Source of the DNA: Aquarana catesbeiana
Taxonomy: Eukaryota > Chordata > Amphibia > Anura > Ranidae
NCBI RefSeq assembly: GCF_042186555.1
Contig: NC_133327.1
Span: 105,151,853 to 105,215,852 of the forward strand
DNA length: 64,000 nucleotides
Direction of reading: 5' to 3'
The notes beneath the pieces were generated by a model, which was given only the letters and a program-made list of their open reading frames with translations, searched no databases and was not told the DNA's origin. Below are positions 31,676 to 45,052 of the stretch, piece by piece (positions within the stretch are counted from its first letter, which is position 1; each line of letters opens with the position of its first letter). Both the position numbers and the translations under genes were made by a program.

Positions 31676-34555
31676 TACTTGTTATTTGTTACTTGTCTCA
31701 ATTAAGAGCACTAAATGTAATTTTTCTCTGCTGTCTAGTTCCTCTGCTATCAGTATGAATCACCAACACTGATAAGTTTTCCTGACACCAAAAGAAAAAG
31801 GTGACAGGGGAGGGACCTCCAGCACACAGCCTGCGATTGACTGCCTCAGCTCTGTTCCTGTGCACTGTGTGAATAGGTGTGTCCCTTCCCTTCAATCAGC
31901 TCTCAGAGCTCTCTTCACTGAGCACTGTAGTGTGTTACTTCAGATCTTCACCTCCTGTTTTCTAGAATCTCAGATACGTTTTATAAATGGTTGACTTTGA
32001 ATAGACGTAGAGAAGGGATGACAGCAGATAAACAGGTACAACTTATGTTGAGCTGGATTTGTTCAATCAATGTGTATCACTTGAGGCCAGTCATTTCACT
32101 GGGTATATGTAAGGGTTTACAACCACTTTAAGTGGAAGCACATCTTCTGAAGTTAAAAAAAGCTACTAGTACACAACTTACACAAATTCCATGTCACAGG
32201 AATTAACAACTTTTGTTGGCCGAGCAAAGCAAGAGCAACTACTGGGGAGGTGGGTACTTTCAACAGTGACCTCATGATCTATGTCCACATGATGAGTTTC
32301 TTCCCTTGGTACCCCATCTAACCCAAGCAAGGAAGAGTTTTAAATAAAGATAATTGCAAGGCTTTACATTTAAAAATGTTATTAAAAAAGAAAGAGGGGA
32401 GCATAGCTAGCAGCCAATGTGAATGGCTGCTTTCAGGCCACTTTCTGGGCAGTACTAATCTAAGACATTGCAGTAACACACAGTGGACACACTGGTCAGC
32501 CCTTTTCCCCTGTACAACGCACTAATGCACCCCACTGTCAAGGAAAAGAGAAAAGGGTATCTATATACAAATTCTTAAATTTCATAATGTTGCCTATAAT
32601 TGACAAACCCCTATTAGCTCAACTCAACTTCTGATTTACAGAACAGGAAATAAAAAAGTGATCCAAAAACCTACCCTCTAACAAACCACCAGGCAGAAAT
32701 TACCTACGAATAATTCAAATCATTGTAAAATGTCTATTGTTATAGCTTGCTAAAGGGTTTGCCTTAAACTTTGACCAGCCTGAAGATCTTCCTCTTGTGG
32801 ACAGGTCGGTGCAAACTCTTTAAATTGATTCATTTCTGTAAATCTACACCTTTCCTACAAACCAAAATTCCAGAGAAAATTTGGACCTTTCTTTTGTCAT
32901 CCAAAGAGGTGAAAGGGGGTATTATTATTTTTTAAAATACCCTAAAAATGTTGCTAAATCTTCCCCTTTTATAAAGAAGAATTAGAGATCTCTTTCTCAA
33001 ACTACCAATGGATACAAGCTATAAAATCCAATTACAAATCCTCAAGATGAGCTACACATTTAGAGCAAGCTCAAAATATTATTTTTGTTTGTATAGTACA
33101 CCTTACCAAATCTCATAGTTCGCTCCCAACCACTCCTCTTTCTCTTTGATGAACAGTGGCAAATTCAGCACTTTATTCCATGTCCTTTGAAATTATAGGG
33201 ATCTTACAAGTTTCTGGACCATTGTATTTAAGACATCTTAATAGAACCTACCCCTGCTTAATTTAAGGATCAACATATTCCCACAAAATAACAGACTCAT
33301 GCTATCTAATTTCCTCTTTGCTGCCAGACTCTCTATTACCAGTCAATGGAGACATTAATCTCTCCAAATATCTCTGAAGTGCTTCACACAATGCCAAGAC
33401 TGCTAGCCTATAAACATTTCTCTCCGAATAAATTCTACTATCATTGAGGTATATTCCTCAATTTCTCAACTCACAATCTGGTACAAAATCACTCTTAATC
33501 TCTCTGTCCCCATGTATCCTTCTAAATCTTTGGTTGGGCAAACAAATCCTCGATAGTAATGACTATTCCCTTGTTTACCCCTATGCCACCACCCCCTAGT
33601 CTAGCTCCTTCTGGTTCTGGTGACCCTGTTGTTGTTGTTTTTTATATTACCTGACTATGCTTTTAGAGATATTTGCAAACTTTGAGAGTATTATATTTCC
33701 ATGCTACACTGGAATTACTATTCAAACCTTATCAATACAGTATACTGTGCATTACTCATTAATTCAGTATTACTACCACTGTGCATATATGATGGCATTT
33801 TGTTTTACTAACCAGTACTCCCTGTCCCTTTATTCTACTTACTAAAACCAATAACGAATAATGAAATTTAAAAAAAAAAAAAACTGCTGAATACCTAAAA
33901 CTGTTATAAGCCACACAAAACACAAAGGAACAAACACAGTTTACAGAGCATTAGGGAGATATAGAGAACTAACAATATATTTACATAATGACTTCCAGTA
34001 ATGTATCATCAATGCAGTCCTTCTATCCACAGGGAACTGCATTTATATTAGTCAAGGTTGCTATTTGTATGAAGTTCCAAGAATTAAAGTCAACAGCTCT
34101 TGGGTTCACCTGCCTCTGGTTTGCATATGTTATGTATTACTGATAGAATTCAATTAATTAGTTCCTTGATTGTGTTTCTCAGAGGAATTAGCTTGATGCC
34201 GCCTGGCCCCATGCCATCTCTGCTTTCTAAACTTTCCAGAAAAATGTAGTAGATTAAATTTTGTAGTTTCCTGTTATATGGAAAAGAAACTCAGCTCATA
34301 TCTTTCTTTGCATGTTAGGGAGTATCATTGGTGATACAAGCAAATATCAAAATGTAAACTAAGGAGAAGCTTTCAGTGTTTCAACACAGGTAATACCAGA
34401 CGGGATTGTTTCCAAGACTCAGTCACTTACCTCAAAACTATTCCTAGCACAACTCAGTAATTCACATACAGAAAGATGCAGAATAAAAGTAGTTGAATGG
34501 TTCCATGGGACATACCATTACATTTAATAATGAGGGCCATGGTGTTTCCAACTTT
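31676..34555. other. Unassigned non-coding sequence
   Basis: No gene, RNA or transposon recognised. Scattered stops in all frames. It may be the local unique sequence. Confidence 0.4.
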
Positions 34556-34559
34556 TCAT

Positions 34560-34805
34560 GTTGTACCTTGAAAGAAAAGATGGAAGAGAGGGAGTGATAA
34601 AGGAAGGAAATAAAGAAAGGACGAAAAAGGAAGGGAAGGGGGGGGGGGAGGAAATGGAGAAAGGAATGAAGGAAAGAAGGAAGGAAAGGAAAAGAAGGGA
34701 AGGGAGGGAGGGGAGGGGGGAGGGAATGGTGAAAGGAATGAAGGAAAGAATGAAGGAAGCAAAGGAAAAAATAGGGAAGGGAAGAAGATGGGAGGGAAGA
34801 GGAAT
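34560..34805. repeat. Purine-strand (GGAA/GGGA) low-complexity tract
   Basis: Almost pure purine on the plus strand, built of GGAAGGAAAG, GAAAGAAGGA and GGGAGGG blocks. Open frames on both strands here are composition artefacts. It could form triplex DNA. Confidence 0.85.
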
Positions 34806-36940
34806 AGATTATCTTTAGAAGTTAGTCAATTCCTAGCCATCTGTATTTGTAAATTTGAAAATATAACCAAACATTTGACTTTTTTTTTTTTTAGGCATCT
34901 ATAGGTTTAGAATTACATGCCACTGTTATGGAGCTCAGAAATCTGGGAAGGGGTAGTTGTCTGCATCAGGCCTCATGCTCATGGGCATTTGCAGGCATGA
35001 AATATGTCTTGCATAAAATTCCCTGCATTTTCCAACACTCAAGCTGCCTCAGGTGGGGCTTACAGTCAGCCATAGAAGTGAATGCCTGTACGCCCCTGTA
35101 CTCCTGTAATCATTGATGCTTCTGTGCATCAACATTTACCCATGAATGTTGTTCCTGAATGTGATGTTGTGATTTGGTAACCATTATTCTAAATGGCAAC
35201 CCAATGCACCTTCCGTGAAAAGTGAAGCAATGCAATAATGTGCACTGTGGTGTAGGGCACTGCCAAAAATGGTGCCTGCAACCCAAATCTATTGGAAGGT
35301 GCTTTGCAATTCCATTCAGAAGGAATGGCGCCACATTGCACCAGCACAATGTTACCATAAAAAATGGAGACAAAAGGTCTCCATTTCTATTCATTGAAAC
35401 AAGGCTCCAAGGTGAAGGATGTTTTATTTTTTTACAAGTGAATTCACATATTAGCTACAATAGGGCAGTTATTGCTAAATAAATAATTCCATACTCTGTA
35501 ATGACAGACATAAAAAGTGAACAAAGATAATGCAATGCATATTTACATTTTGAACTGTCTGATAATAATTAGCTGAAGAGTCTCTAATTAGAAGACAATT
35601 ACACTCAATAAAAATAATGATTTCTTCATCTAGGACAAATATAGAATAATTATTTTTTTCATAAGCATGCACATATTGTCTGCTTTTAATAGGCTAAATT
35701 AAAACAATTAATACAGTTACAATTACTCCCACATTATGATTAGTACAGAAAAAAAAAAAAAAAAAAACATCAGCTTAGGGAAATTTAGTGACTGAACTGT
35801 GAAAGGCTCTGAGTGACAGCAATTCTCTGGTTCCAAGGCCGCATTAAAATCTGTGAACTGCAATGGATAGTTTTTGTAGAAGAGAAGAAATAAAAAAAAA
35901 GAGACAAACAAACAACAGCCATGAACTACCTTACTTCCCTGTTGCGTTTGCAGTCTTATTCCCCAGATAACACCCCTCTCTTTTGAATTTGTAGTCTGGA
36001 TCCCCAGAATCCTCACATCCCTGTTGTACAAAATATAAAAAGCAAGATCACCAGGTGAACATAAAAGAAAAAAACATAAAAAAACAAAACAAATGCAGCC
36101 AGCACATCTAAGAACTGGGAAGCTTCAAAATATTAATTTGTGTTTGGGTTTACATTTTACAGAAAATGATAACATATCTTAATAATAAAAAAAATAAAGT
36201 CATAACTTAAAGCTGGTTGTCTTTTTGACATTTATCAGTACAGCGGGTACATTTATCAGTACAGTGGGCATTTCTCATGCTTGTTTTCCCTCTTGTAATT
36301 GTAGCACCCCAGGTAGCAGCTGCAGATGGACAGGGTTCCCCCACTCCTGCACAGCCCAGGCACACCGCATCTTCACAGGCAGTCTGTAGCTTTGTTTTTG
36401 TTGTTTAATAGGTTTAACAACTTGCATGGTAGTAGGGAAGTGATGGGATGCCCACTTGAATGTAACAATAACTTCAGGGACAAACTTCCTATGTACAACT
36501 TCTCGTCCTCCTGCACACACTTGCTCTACTTTGCACAGCTTCTGCTGGCTTACTCCTGAGGGAACTTGACAGACTCCTTGTCAGTTCAGTAGTGGGCCAT
36601 TACAGGCAGGAACTCACAGTCAGTTAAAAGCAGTACATATAGAGTGAAACAGCATGCAACCTTTTCTTCTGCTTCCAGCACCACTTCTTCAGGCATGCTA
36701 GCCCAAGTGGCTGCAGCTGCCTCCTTCACTAGCCCTCCTGGCTGTTTCTCTACACCAGTCCACCCGACTGATTCTTTACCAGCCCACCCGGCTGTCTCTC
36801 TGGCAGGCCTGGTGCAAGAATTTTTGACACCCTAGGCTGAACCTCATTTTGCCACCCCTGAGCCCACCCCCTTTGCCCTGCCAATGTATACAGTGGAGGT
36901 GGCGGGGTGGAGAGTACACAAACCTACCTGATTCCTACAC
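34806..36940. other. Unassigned non-coding sequence
   Basis: No gene recognised. The stretch GCCTGGTGCAAGAATTTTTG with ACACCCTAGGCTGAACCTCA (about 36807-36845) looks like part of a dispersed repeat but cannot be named. Confidence 0.35.
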
Positions 36941-36944
36941 TCAC

Positions 36945-37985
36945 ACTGACCACTACACTGGCCTACCTGACCACTACACAGATCCAGCTGGTCACTACAC
37001 AGACCCACCTAATAACTACACAGACCCACCTTACCCTTACACTGACCTACCTGACCACTACACAGACCCACCTGACCACTACAGAGACCCACCTGACCAC
37101 TACATTGACCCACCTGACCACTACATTGACCCACCTGACCACTACATTGACCTACCTGACCACTAGTCTGACCCACCTGACCACTACACTGACCCCCCTG
37201 ACCACTACACTGACCTACCTGACCACTAGACAGATCCACCTGACCACTACACAGGCCCACCTGACTACTACGCAAACTCACATGAACACGACACTGACCC
37301 ACCTGACCACTACACTGACCTACCTGTCCACTAGGCAGATCCACCTGACCACTACGCAGACCCACCTGACCTCTACACTGACCTACCTGACCCCTACACT
37401 GACCTACTGGGCCACTACACAGACCCATCTGACACTACACAGACCCACCTGACCACTACACAGACCCACCTGACCACTACACAGACCCACCTGACCACTA
37501 CATTGACCCACCTGACCACTAGACTGACCCACCTGACCACTACACTGACCCACCTGACCACTACGCTGACCTACCTGACCACTAGGCAGATTCACCTGAC
37601 CACTACACAGACCCACCTGACTACTATGCAGACCCACCTGAACACGACACTGACCCACCTGACCACTACACTGACCTACCTGACCACTAGACAGATCCAC
37701 CTGACCACTACGCAGACCTACCTGGCCTCTACACTGACCTACCTGACCCCTACACTTACCTACCTGACCATTACACAGACCCACCTGGCCACTACAGAGA
37801 CCCATCTGACCACTACACTGACCTACCTGACCGCTACACTGACCTGCCTGACCACTACACTGACCTGTCTGACCACTACACCGACCCACCTGACCACTAT
37901 ACAGACCTACCTAACCACTACACTGACCTACCTGATTCTTACACTGAACCACCTGACCACTACATTGACCCACCTGATTCCTACT
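36945..37985 (+). repeat. 21-bp minisatellite, about 50 copies
   Basis: The unit CACCTGACCACTACACAGAC plus C repeats for about 1 kb, with variants at the ACACAG/ACACTG/ACATTG and CACC/TACC positions. Because 21 is a multiple of three, all frames of the repeat stay open and give heptapeptide repeats (THLTTTQ/L on the plus strand; GQVGQCS on the minus strand). No start context, domain or neighbouring gene supports translation. Confidence 0.92.
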
Positions 37986-39318
37986 AACTCGGGCTAGAAA
38001 GTCCTGTACATCTCCAGCCCTCAGTACAGCCCTGCACTGCTCACAGAACACCCCACCATCCCCCTTCCCCAGTACAATGTACATTGGTGGATCCTCCTCA
38101 CCTCTCTATTGCCTCCATGCTCCATCATCAGGCTCACCCCAGCACAGGAAACATGGAGTACTTCTTTGGGGTCCTGCCACCCAGCTGCTCCTTGGTATCC
38201 CCCGCTGGTCCACCAACAGCCGATGTACCTCTGCGCTCCGTTATCTGCACCATGCACCCCCCCTCCCCATCCGCCATTCTCACACAACAGGCCGCACCAG
38301 AGCAGGAGGATTCCTGAGGCAGGAGCAATAGGCTGCTGCGTAGAAACGCACTTCATTGGAGGGGGAGGCAAATGGCCGCAGCACAGCACACTTGAGCCAG
38401 CGCAGAGAGGCCGGGTGGGTGGCGTCAGCGAAGGTGCAGCTGGCTGCCTTGGGCCCCACAAATACATGCACCCCGTTACCCAACTTGCCCCTGCCAGCGC
38501 CGCCCCCGACTGAAGTGAGCTCTAGGCCAGCGCCTACCTCGCCTATGGGTAGCGCCAGCCCTCCTCTCTGGAGATCTATCAGGGAAAAGGTAGAAGACTT
38601 AAGCCCACCACTGTCTTTAAGGGAGACTGGCTACATGTGGTAGTCTCCCCTTTGTTAGTTCGCACCAATGTTGCGCAACTCACTCTGTCCTCTCTTTACT
38701 TCTGTGCCTCCAGAAAAGCTTCATTCATTGTGTCTTTGGCAGGATCCTTCCAGCACCCGAGCCCTGGCCCAAGGCAGGATACCCCCCAGACTAGGGGGTA
38801 CTCCTCAGGGCCACCGACAGCTTCCTCAGCACTGTATCTCCAATTACCACCTGACTGCCCTGCTGGCAAGGCCCATGTCTATTTATGGGATAGTCCCTGC
38901 CCCCTGCAAGCCCACTTCTGGGGATTGGCTGGGGTCCCACAAATATTCATGACAGCCCCTCCTAGCTCCCACCCTCTAGTTCTAGAAGGTTCTCCAACCT
39001 TTCAGACACCAGGCAGAGGCACCAGAGAGATGCCAAGATAAGTCATTCAGCCCTGGCCTCATAACCCTGACCAAATTTAGTGACTTTGGTTATTTGCGGC
39101 TAGATTATAGTTTACCTATTCTACCAACACTAGTAGCACACATTAGAGAGTGCTACACCCACCTCCCTCTAAAAAAGCAGCCATGTCCCCATCGGCTGGA
39201 AAAATGTACAAAAATGGCTCCTGCGGCCAGGGGCAAAAAAAAAAGGGCATCTCATAAGAATAAATTTGCAATGATCAAAAATATACATTTCTCTCAAAAG
39301 AACCATATACATATGTAC
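37986..39318. other. Unassigned, partly GC-rich sequence
   Basis: Positions 38020-38560 are richer in GC and have open frames of up to about 148 codons on both strands, none with a recognisable domain. Part is probably a dispersed repeat. Nothing is called. Confidence 0.35.
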
Positions 39319-42238
39319 ATCCTGACTAGGGATGAGCCGAACACCCCCCTGTTCGGTTCGCACCAGAACATGCAAACAGGAAAAAAGTTCTTTCGAACAC
39401 GCGAACACCGTTAAAGTCTATGGGACACGAACATGAATAATCAAACGTGCTAATTTTAAAGGCTTATATGCAAGTTATTGTCATAAAAAGTGTCTGGGGA
39501 CCTGGATCCTGCCCAAGGGGACATGGATCCATGCAAAAAAAGTTTTAAAAACGTCTGTTTTTTCAGGAGCGGTGATTTTATTAATGCTTAAAGTCAAACA
39601 ATAAAAGTATAATATCCCTTTAAATTTCGTAGCTGGGGGTGTCTATAGTATGCCTGTAAAGGGGCGCATGTTTCCCGTGTTTAGAACACTCTGACAGCAA
39701 AATGACATTTAAAGAAAAAAAGTCATTTAAAACTACTCGCGGCTATTGCATTGCCAGTCCGACAATACACATAAAAGTTCATTGATAAAAACGGCATGGG
39801 AATTCCCCACAGGGGAACCCCGAACCAAAATTTTTAAAAAAAATGACGTGGGGGTCCCCCTAAATTCCATACCAGGCCCTTCAGGTCTGGTATGGATATT
39901 AAGGGAAACCCCGGGCCAAAATTAAAAAAAAAAAAAAACATGGGGGTCCCCCTAAATTCCATACCAGACCCTTCAGGTCTGGTATGGATTTTAAGGGGAA
40001 CCCCGCACCAAAATTAAAAAAAAAACGGCGTGGGGCCCCCCCAAAAATCCATACCAGACCCTTATCCGAGCACGCAACCTGGCAGGCCGCAGGAAAAGAG
40101 GGGGGGATGAGAGAGTGCCCCCCCTGAACCGTACCAGGCCACATGCCCTCAACATTGGGAGGGTGCTTTGGGGTAGCCCCCCAAAACACCTTGTCCCCAT
40201 GTTGATGAGGACAAGGGCCTCATCCCCACAACCCTGGCCGGTGGTTGTGGGGGTCTGCGGGCGGGGGGCTTATCGAAATCTGGAAGCCCCCTTTAACAAG
40301 GGGAACCCCAGATCCTGCCCCCCCGTGTGAAATGGTAAGGGGGTACTTACCCCTACCATTTCACTAAAAAACTGTCAAAAATGTTAAAAATGACAAGAGA
40401 CAGTTTTTGACAATTCCTTTATTTAAATGCTTCTTCTTTCTTCTATCTTCCTTCATCTTCTTCTTCTTCTTCTGGTTCTTCTGGCTCTTCTGGTTCTTCC
40501 TCCGGTGTTCTCGTCCGGCATCTCCTCCGCGGCGTCTTCTATCTTCTTCTCCTCGGGCCGCTCCGCACCCATGGCATGGGGGGAGGCTCCCGCTCTTCTC
40601 TTCATCTTCTTCATATTCTTCTCTTCTTCATCTTCTTCTCCGGGCCGCTCCGCATTCATGCTGGCATGGTGGGAGGCTCCCGCTGTGTGACGCAACTCCT
40701 CTTCTGACGGTTCTTAAATAACGGGGGGCGGGGCCACCCGGTGACCCGGCCCCTCTCTGATGCACGGTGACTTGACGGGATTTCCCTGTGATGTCACAGG
40801 GAATACCACAGGGAAGTCCTGTCATGTCCCGTGCGTCAGAGGGGGGCGGGGTCACCGAGTGGCCCCACCCCCCGTTATTTAAGAACCGTCAGAAGAGGAG
40901 ACGCGTCACACAGCGGGAGCCTCCCACCATGCCAGCATGGATACGGAGCGGCCTGGAGAAGAAGATGAATAAGAGAAGAGGATGAAAAAGATGAAGGAGA
41001 GAAGAAGATGAAGAGAAGAGCGGGAGCCTCCCCCCATGCCATGGGTGCAGAGCGGCCCGAGGAGAAGAAGATAGAAGACGCCGCGGAGGAGATGCTGGAC
41101 GAGAACACCGGAGGAAGAACCAGGAGAGCCAGAAGAACCAGAAGAAGAAGAAGAAGATGAAGGAAGATAGAAGAAAGAAGAAGCATTTAAATAAAGGAAT
41201 TGTCAAAAACTGTCTCTTGTCATTTTTAACATTCTTGACAGTTTTTTAGTGAAATGGTAGGGGTACTTTTGTACCCCTACCATTTCACACAGGGGGGCGG
41301 GATCTGGGGGTCCCCTTGTTAAAGGGGGCTTCTAGATTCTGATAAGCCCCCTGACCGCAGACCCCCACAACCACCGGCCGGGGTTGTGGGGATGAGGCCC
41401 TTGTCCTCATCAACATGGGGACAAGGTGTTTTGGGGGGCTACCCCAAAGCACCCTCCCAATGTTCAGGGCATGTGGCCTGGTACGGTTCAGGGGGGGGCG
41501 CTCTCTTGTCCCCCCCTCTTTTCCTGCGGCCTGCCAGGTTGCGTGCTCGGATAAGGGTCTGGTATGGATTTTTGGGGGGACCCCACGCCGTTTTTTAAAA
41601 AAAAAATGGCGCGGGGTTCCCCTTAAAATCCATACCAGACCTTTCAGGTCTGGTATGGAATTTAGGGGGACCCCCACGTCATTTTTTTTTTAAATTTTGG
41701 TTCGGGGTTCCCCTGTGGGGAATTCCCATGCCATTTTTATCAATGAACTTTTATGTGTATTGTCGGACCGGCAATGCAATAGCCGCGAGTAGTTTTAAAT
41801 GACTTTTTTCCTTTGAAATGTCATTTTGCTGTCAGACTGTTCTAAACATGGGAAACATGCGCCCCTTTACAGGCATACTATAGACACCCCCCAGCCACGA
41901 AATTTAAAGGGATATTACACTTTTATTGTTTGACTTTAAGCATTATTAAAATCACTGCTCCTGAAAAAACGGCCGTTTTTAAAACTTTTTTTTGCATTGA
42001 TCCATGTCCCCTGGGGCAGGACCCAGGTCCCCAAACACTTTTTATGACAATAACTTGCATATAAGCCTTTAAAATTAGCACTTTTGATTTCTCCCATAGA
42101 CTTTTAAAGGGTGTTCCGCGGCATTCGAATTTGCCGCGAACACCCCAAATTGTTCGCTGTTCGGCGAACTTGCGAACAGCCGATGTTCGAGTCGAACATG
42201 AGTTCGACTCGAACTCGAAGCTCATCCCTAATCCTGAC
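39319..42238. mobile_element. hAT-2: palindromic non-autonomous hAT, 2.9 kb
   Basis: The element 39327-42230 has ends TAGGGATGAGC/GCTCATCCCTA and an exact 8-bp TSD, ATCCTGAC (39319-39326 and 42231-42238). The interior is a long palindrome with its axis near 40790: GGTATGGATTTTAAGGGGAA-type text, TTCTTC/GAAGAA runs (40430-40640 and 40960-41180) and GACGGGATTTCCCTGTGATG mirror each other. The last about 110 bp on the right (TGTTCGAGTCGAACATGAGT) match the hAT 5' end, whereas both palindrome arms derive from the 3' subterminal region. There is no transposase; it would depend on one supplied in trans. Confidence 0.9.
40407..41206. repeat. Mirrored (TTC)n/(GAA)n tracts in hAT-2
   Basis: Pyrimidine-rich TCTTCTTCTTCTTCTGG on the left is reflected by AGAAGAAGAAGAAGATGAAG on the right of the palindrome axis. 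The open frames they create (Ser/Phe-rich or Glu/Lys/Arg-rich, about 80-105 codons, near-identical in mirror) are by-products. Confidence 0.8.
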
Positions 42239-43263
42239 TACAGGTCCCTGTAGATAGCAAAGAGGCCTGCAATAAGGCATACACTTTATCTGGAGTACCT
42301 CCCCCTAAAGGGAGGCCCTACCAGCAAACTGTAGAAAAATACAAAGGGGGAGGGGGACAACTGTCCACGATGATTCCTGCAGAACAGAAACAAAAGAAAT
42401 AACATCCTAACACTAGAGTTGGGCCAAACACCGCCCCCCCAGTTTGCGCCAGAACTCTTCATCACAAAAATTCAGACCCAAACTACAAACCCTATTTAAA
42501 GTCTATGGGACCAAAACTTGAAAAAACAAAAGTGCCCATTTTGAATGCTTATATGCAATTTAAAGTGGGGTCCTAAATCCTAAAAAAATTTAAAAAAAAT
42601 TTGGATATTTTTTTTTTTTTTACTCACCTCTAAATGCCTGTTGCTAGGGGGTCCCTCATAGTCTGCCTCTTTCAGTGCCTGGGCTGGTGACATCACTTCC
42701 GACTCGGCACAGGAAAGGCTCAGCTCTGCTCCCTCCCTCCTGTTAATCATCTGGGACTAATTACAGGTCCCAGGTGACTTAGCGGCCAATCACGGCTCGT
42801 GCATGCGCAGTGGGTGCCAGGCTGTGAAGCCACAGCCCGGCTCCCACAGTTGCAATGCCGGCGCCGCTGAACGGATGGGGAGACGAGCGGGGCTTCGATC
42901 CCCCGCATCGCTAGACCCTGGGACAGGTAAGTGTCCAATTAAAAGTCAGCAGCTGCAGTATTTGTAGCTGCTGACTTTTAATTTTTTTTTTATTTTGACT
43001 GGCCCTCCTCTTTAATAGCCATAAAAATGGTATGGTATTGCCCTGGGGGACATGTATCAATGCAAATAATTTTTAATTTTTAAATATTGTTTTTAAAGGA
43101 GAAGTGATTTTAATGATGCTTAGAGTGAAACAATAAAAATGAAAAATTCCTTTAAATATAGTGCCGGGGGGGCCCCCTTAGTCTGCCTATAAAGTGGTGC
43201 ATCTGTATCATGTATAGAACCTGCTGCAGCAAAACTGACATATATAAAGAAAGAAAATTACAT

Positions 43264-44234
43264 TTAACCTCTTAAAGACCAGCCGTGGCGGTGGTACTAT
43301 GACAATGTGGCTGGTTCCCGCGAATCGCCGTCATTGTACGTTGTCTCGTACACAGCGATTTGGGGCGCGCGCGCACCCACTGGCCAGCGGGGGAGCCAAT
43401 CAGCGGGTGGGGCGGACTCAATGTCTTCCGGCCACCCGCAATCGTTCCCCACAGTGACAGAATGGGGATTTGCCTGTGTAAACAGGCAAATCTTTATTTT
43501 GACAGGGGAGATCACACAGATCCTGATTTTCTGCTATGCAGGAAGACAGATCTGTGTATTTCCCTGTCATACAGTCCCTTATACAGTTAGTAAACACACT
43601 GAGGGAACACATTTAACACATCGACCCTAGTGTTAACCCCTTACCTGCTAGTGTCATTAGTACAATAACAGTGCATATTTTTAGCACTGATTACTGTAAT
43701 AATGTCACTGGTTCCCAAAAAAGCATAAAAAATGTCAGTTAGGTATCCGATCTGTCCGCTGCAATGTTGCAGTCCCGCTAAAAATCAGTGATCACTGCCA
43801 TTATTGTAATAAATAAATAAATAATAAAAAATGGCATAATCTTTCCTCTATTTTGTAGATGCTATAACTTTTGCGCAAACCAATCAATATACGTTTATTG
43901 TGATTTTTTTTTACCAAAAATATGTAGAAGAATGCATATTGACCTAAACTGATGAAGATTTTTTTTTTTACATTTTTTGCATTCTTTTACATTTTTGGGG
44001 ATATTTATTATAGCAAAAAGTAAAAAATATTGTTATTTTTTTTAAATCGTTGCTCTTTTTTTGTTTATAGCGAAAAAAATAAAAACCTCAGAGATTATCA
44101 AAAAGAAAGCTCTATTTGTGGGGAAAAAAGGACAATAAATTTGTTTTGGGTATGTCATCGCACGACCGCGCAATTGTCAGTTAAAATGACGCAGTGCCGT
44201 ATAGCAAAAAATGGCCTGGTCATTAACCAGTTAA
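43264..44234 (+). mobile_element. TTAA-type piggyBac-like non-autonomous element
   Basis: It begins TTAACCTCTTAAAGACCAGC and ends near CATTAACCAGTTAAGG. The 3' part AAAGCTCTATTTGTGGG and CGACCGCGCAATTGTCAGTT is shared with the ends at about 27380 and 6430. No coding. Confidence 0.65.
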
Positions 44235-45050
44235 GGACCAAGCCTCTTTTTTACACTTGTTGTTTACAATATAAAAATTTTTTTTTTTTGCTAGAAAATT
44301 ACTTAGAACCCCCAAACATTATATATTTTTTCTAACACCCTAGAGAATAAAATGGCGGTTGTTGCGATACTTTCTGTCACACCATATTTGTGCAGCGGTC
44401 TTAAAAGCGCACATTTTTTGGAAAAAAGACACTTTTTTGTATAAAAAAAATGGCATTAGTAAAGTTAGCCCAATTTTTTTTATATTGTAAAAGATAATGT
44501 TACACCAATTAAATTGATATCCAACATGTCATGCTTCAAAATTGCACCCGCTCGTGGGATGGCGACAAACTTGTACCCTTAAAAATCTCCATAGGCGATG
44601 TTTAAAAATTTCTACATGTTACTAATTTTGAGTTACAGAGGAGTTCTAGGGCAATAATTATTGCTCTCACTCTAATGATCATGGCGATACCTCACATGTG
44701 TGGTTTGAACACCGTTTTTATATGCGGTCGCTACTTACATATGCGTTTGCTTCTGTGCGCGAGCTCAGCGGGACAGGACGCTTTAAGAAAAAAATGTTTT
44801 TTATCTTATTTATTTTACTTTTCATTTTTTATTTTGACACTGTTTTCAAAAAGAAACAAATTTACGTTACTTTTATTCCTATTACATGGAATGTAAACAT
44901 CCCTTAATAGAAAAAAGCATGACAGGACCTCTGTGGTCAAAAACACCTCGATCTCATATTTACTGATGCCAATGTCGATGATTAAATGTTTTTGGGATCT
45001 AGAATCTCTGCCTAGCTTTGTGGGTATTGATATTATATTGAAAAAAAAGA
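44231..45050 (-). mobile_element. piggyBac-like 3' module in inverse orientation
   Basis: Starting TTAAGGACCAAGCC, the text AATGGCGGTTGTTGC, CTCCATAGGCGATG and TCACATGTGTGGTTTGAACA is the reverse complement of the module at about 47975-48400 and 52010-52400. It lies back to back with the preceding element, forming an inverted pair around the TTAA at 44231. Confidence 0.65.
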
Positions 45051-45052
45051 AA

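Noticed and set aside
34556..34818. Lys/Glu/Gly-rich and Pro/Ser/Phe-rich frames
   Set aside because: Composition artefact of a purine tract.
36945..37985. CRISPR-like array of short direct repeats
   Set aside because: The repeats are contiguous with no unique spacers, and the setting is a vertebrate genome; it is a minisatellite.
36907..37997. Possible repeat protein with THLTTTQ heptads
   Set aside because: The 21-bp minisatellite is open in all frames on both strands, with no flanking gene structure.
38300..38375. Third hammerhead-like site (CCTGAGGCAGG ... GTAGAAACGCAC)
   Set aside because: CUGANGA is replaced by CTGAGGC and the CGCGTC motif by CGCACTTC. At most a decayed relative.
38021..38643. 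Possible GC-rich gene or CpG island with frames up to 148 codons
   Set aside because: Frames overlap on both strands, no domain is recognised and no splice signals are clearly consistent.
40407..41206. Ser/Phe-rich and Glu/Arg-rich frames of about 100 codons
   Set aside because: They are products of mirrored (TTC)n/(GAA)n tracts in hAT-2.
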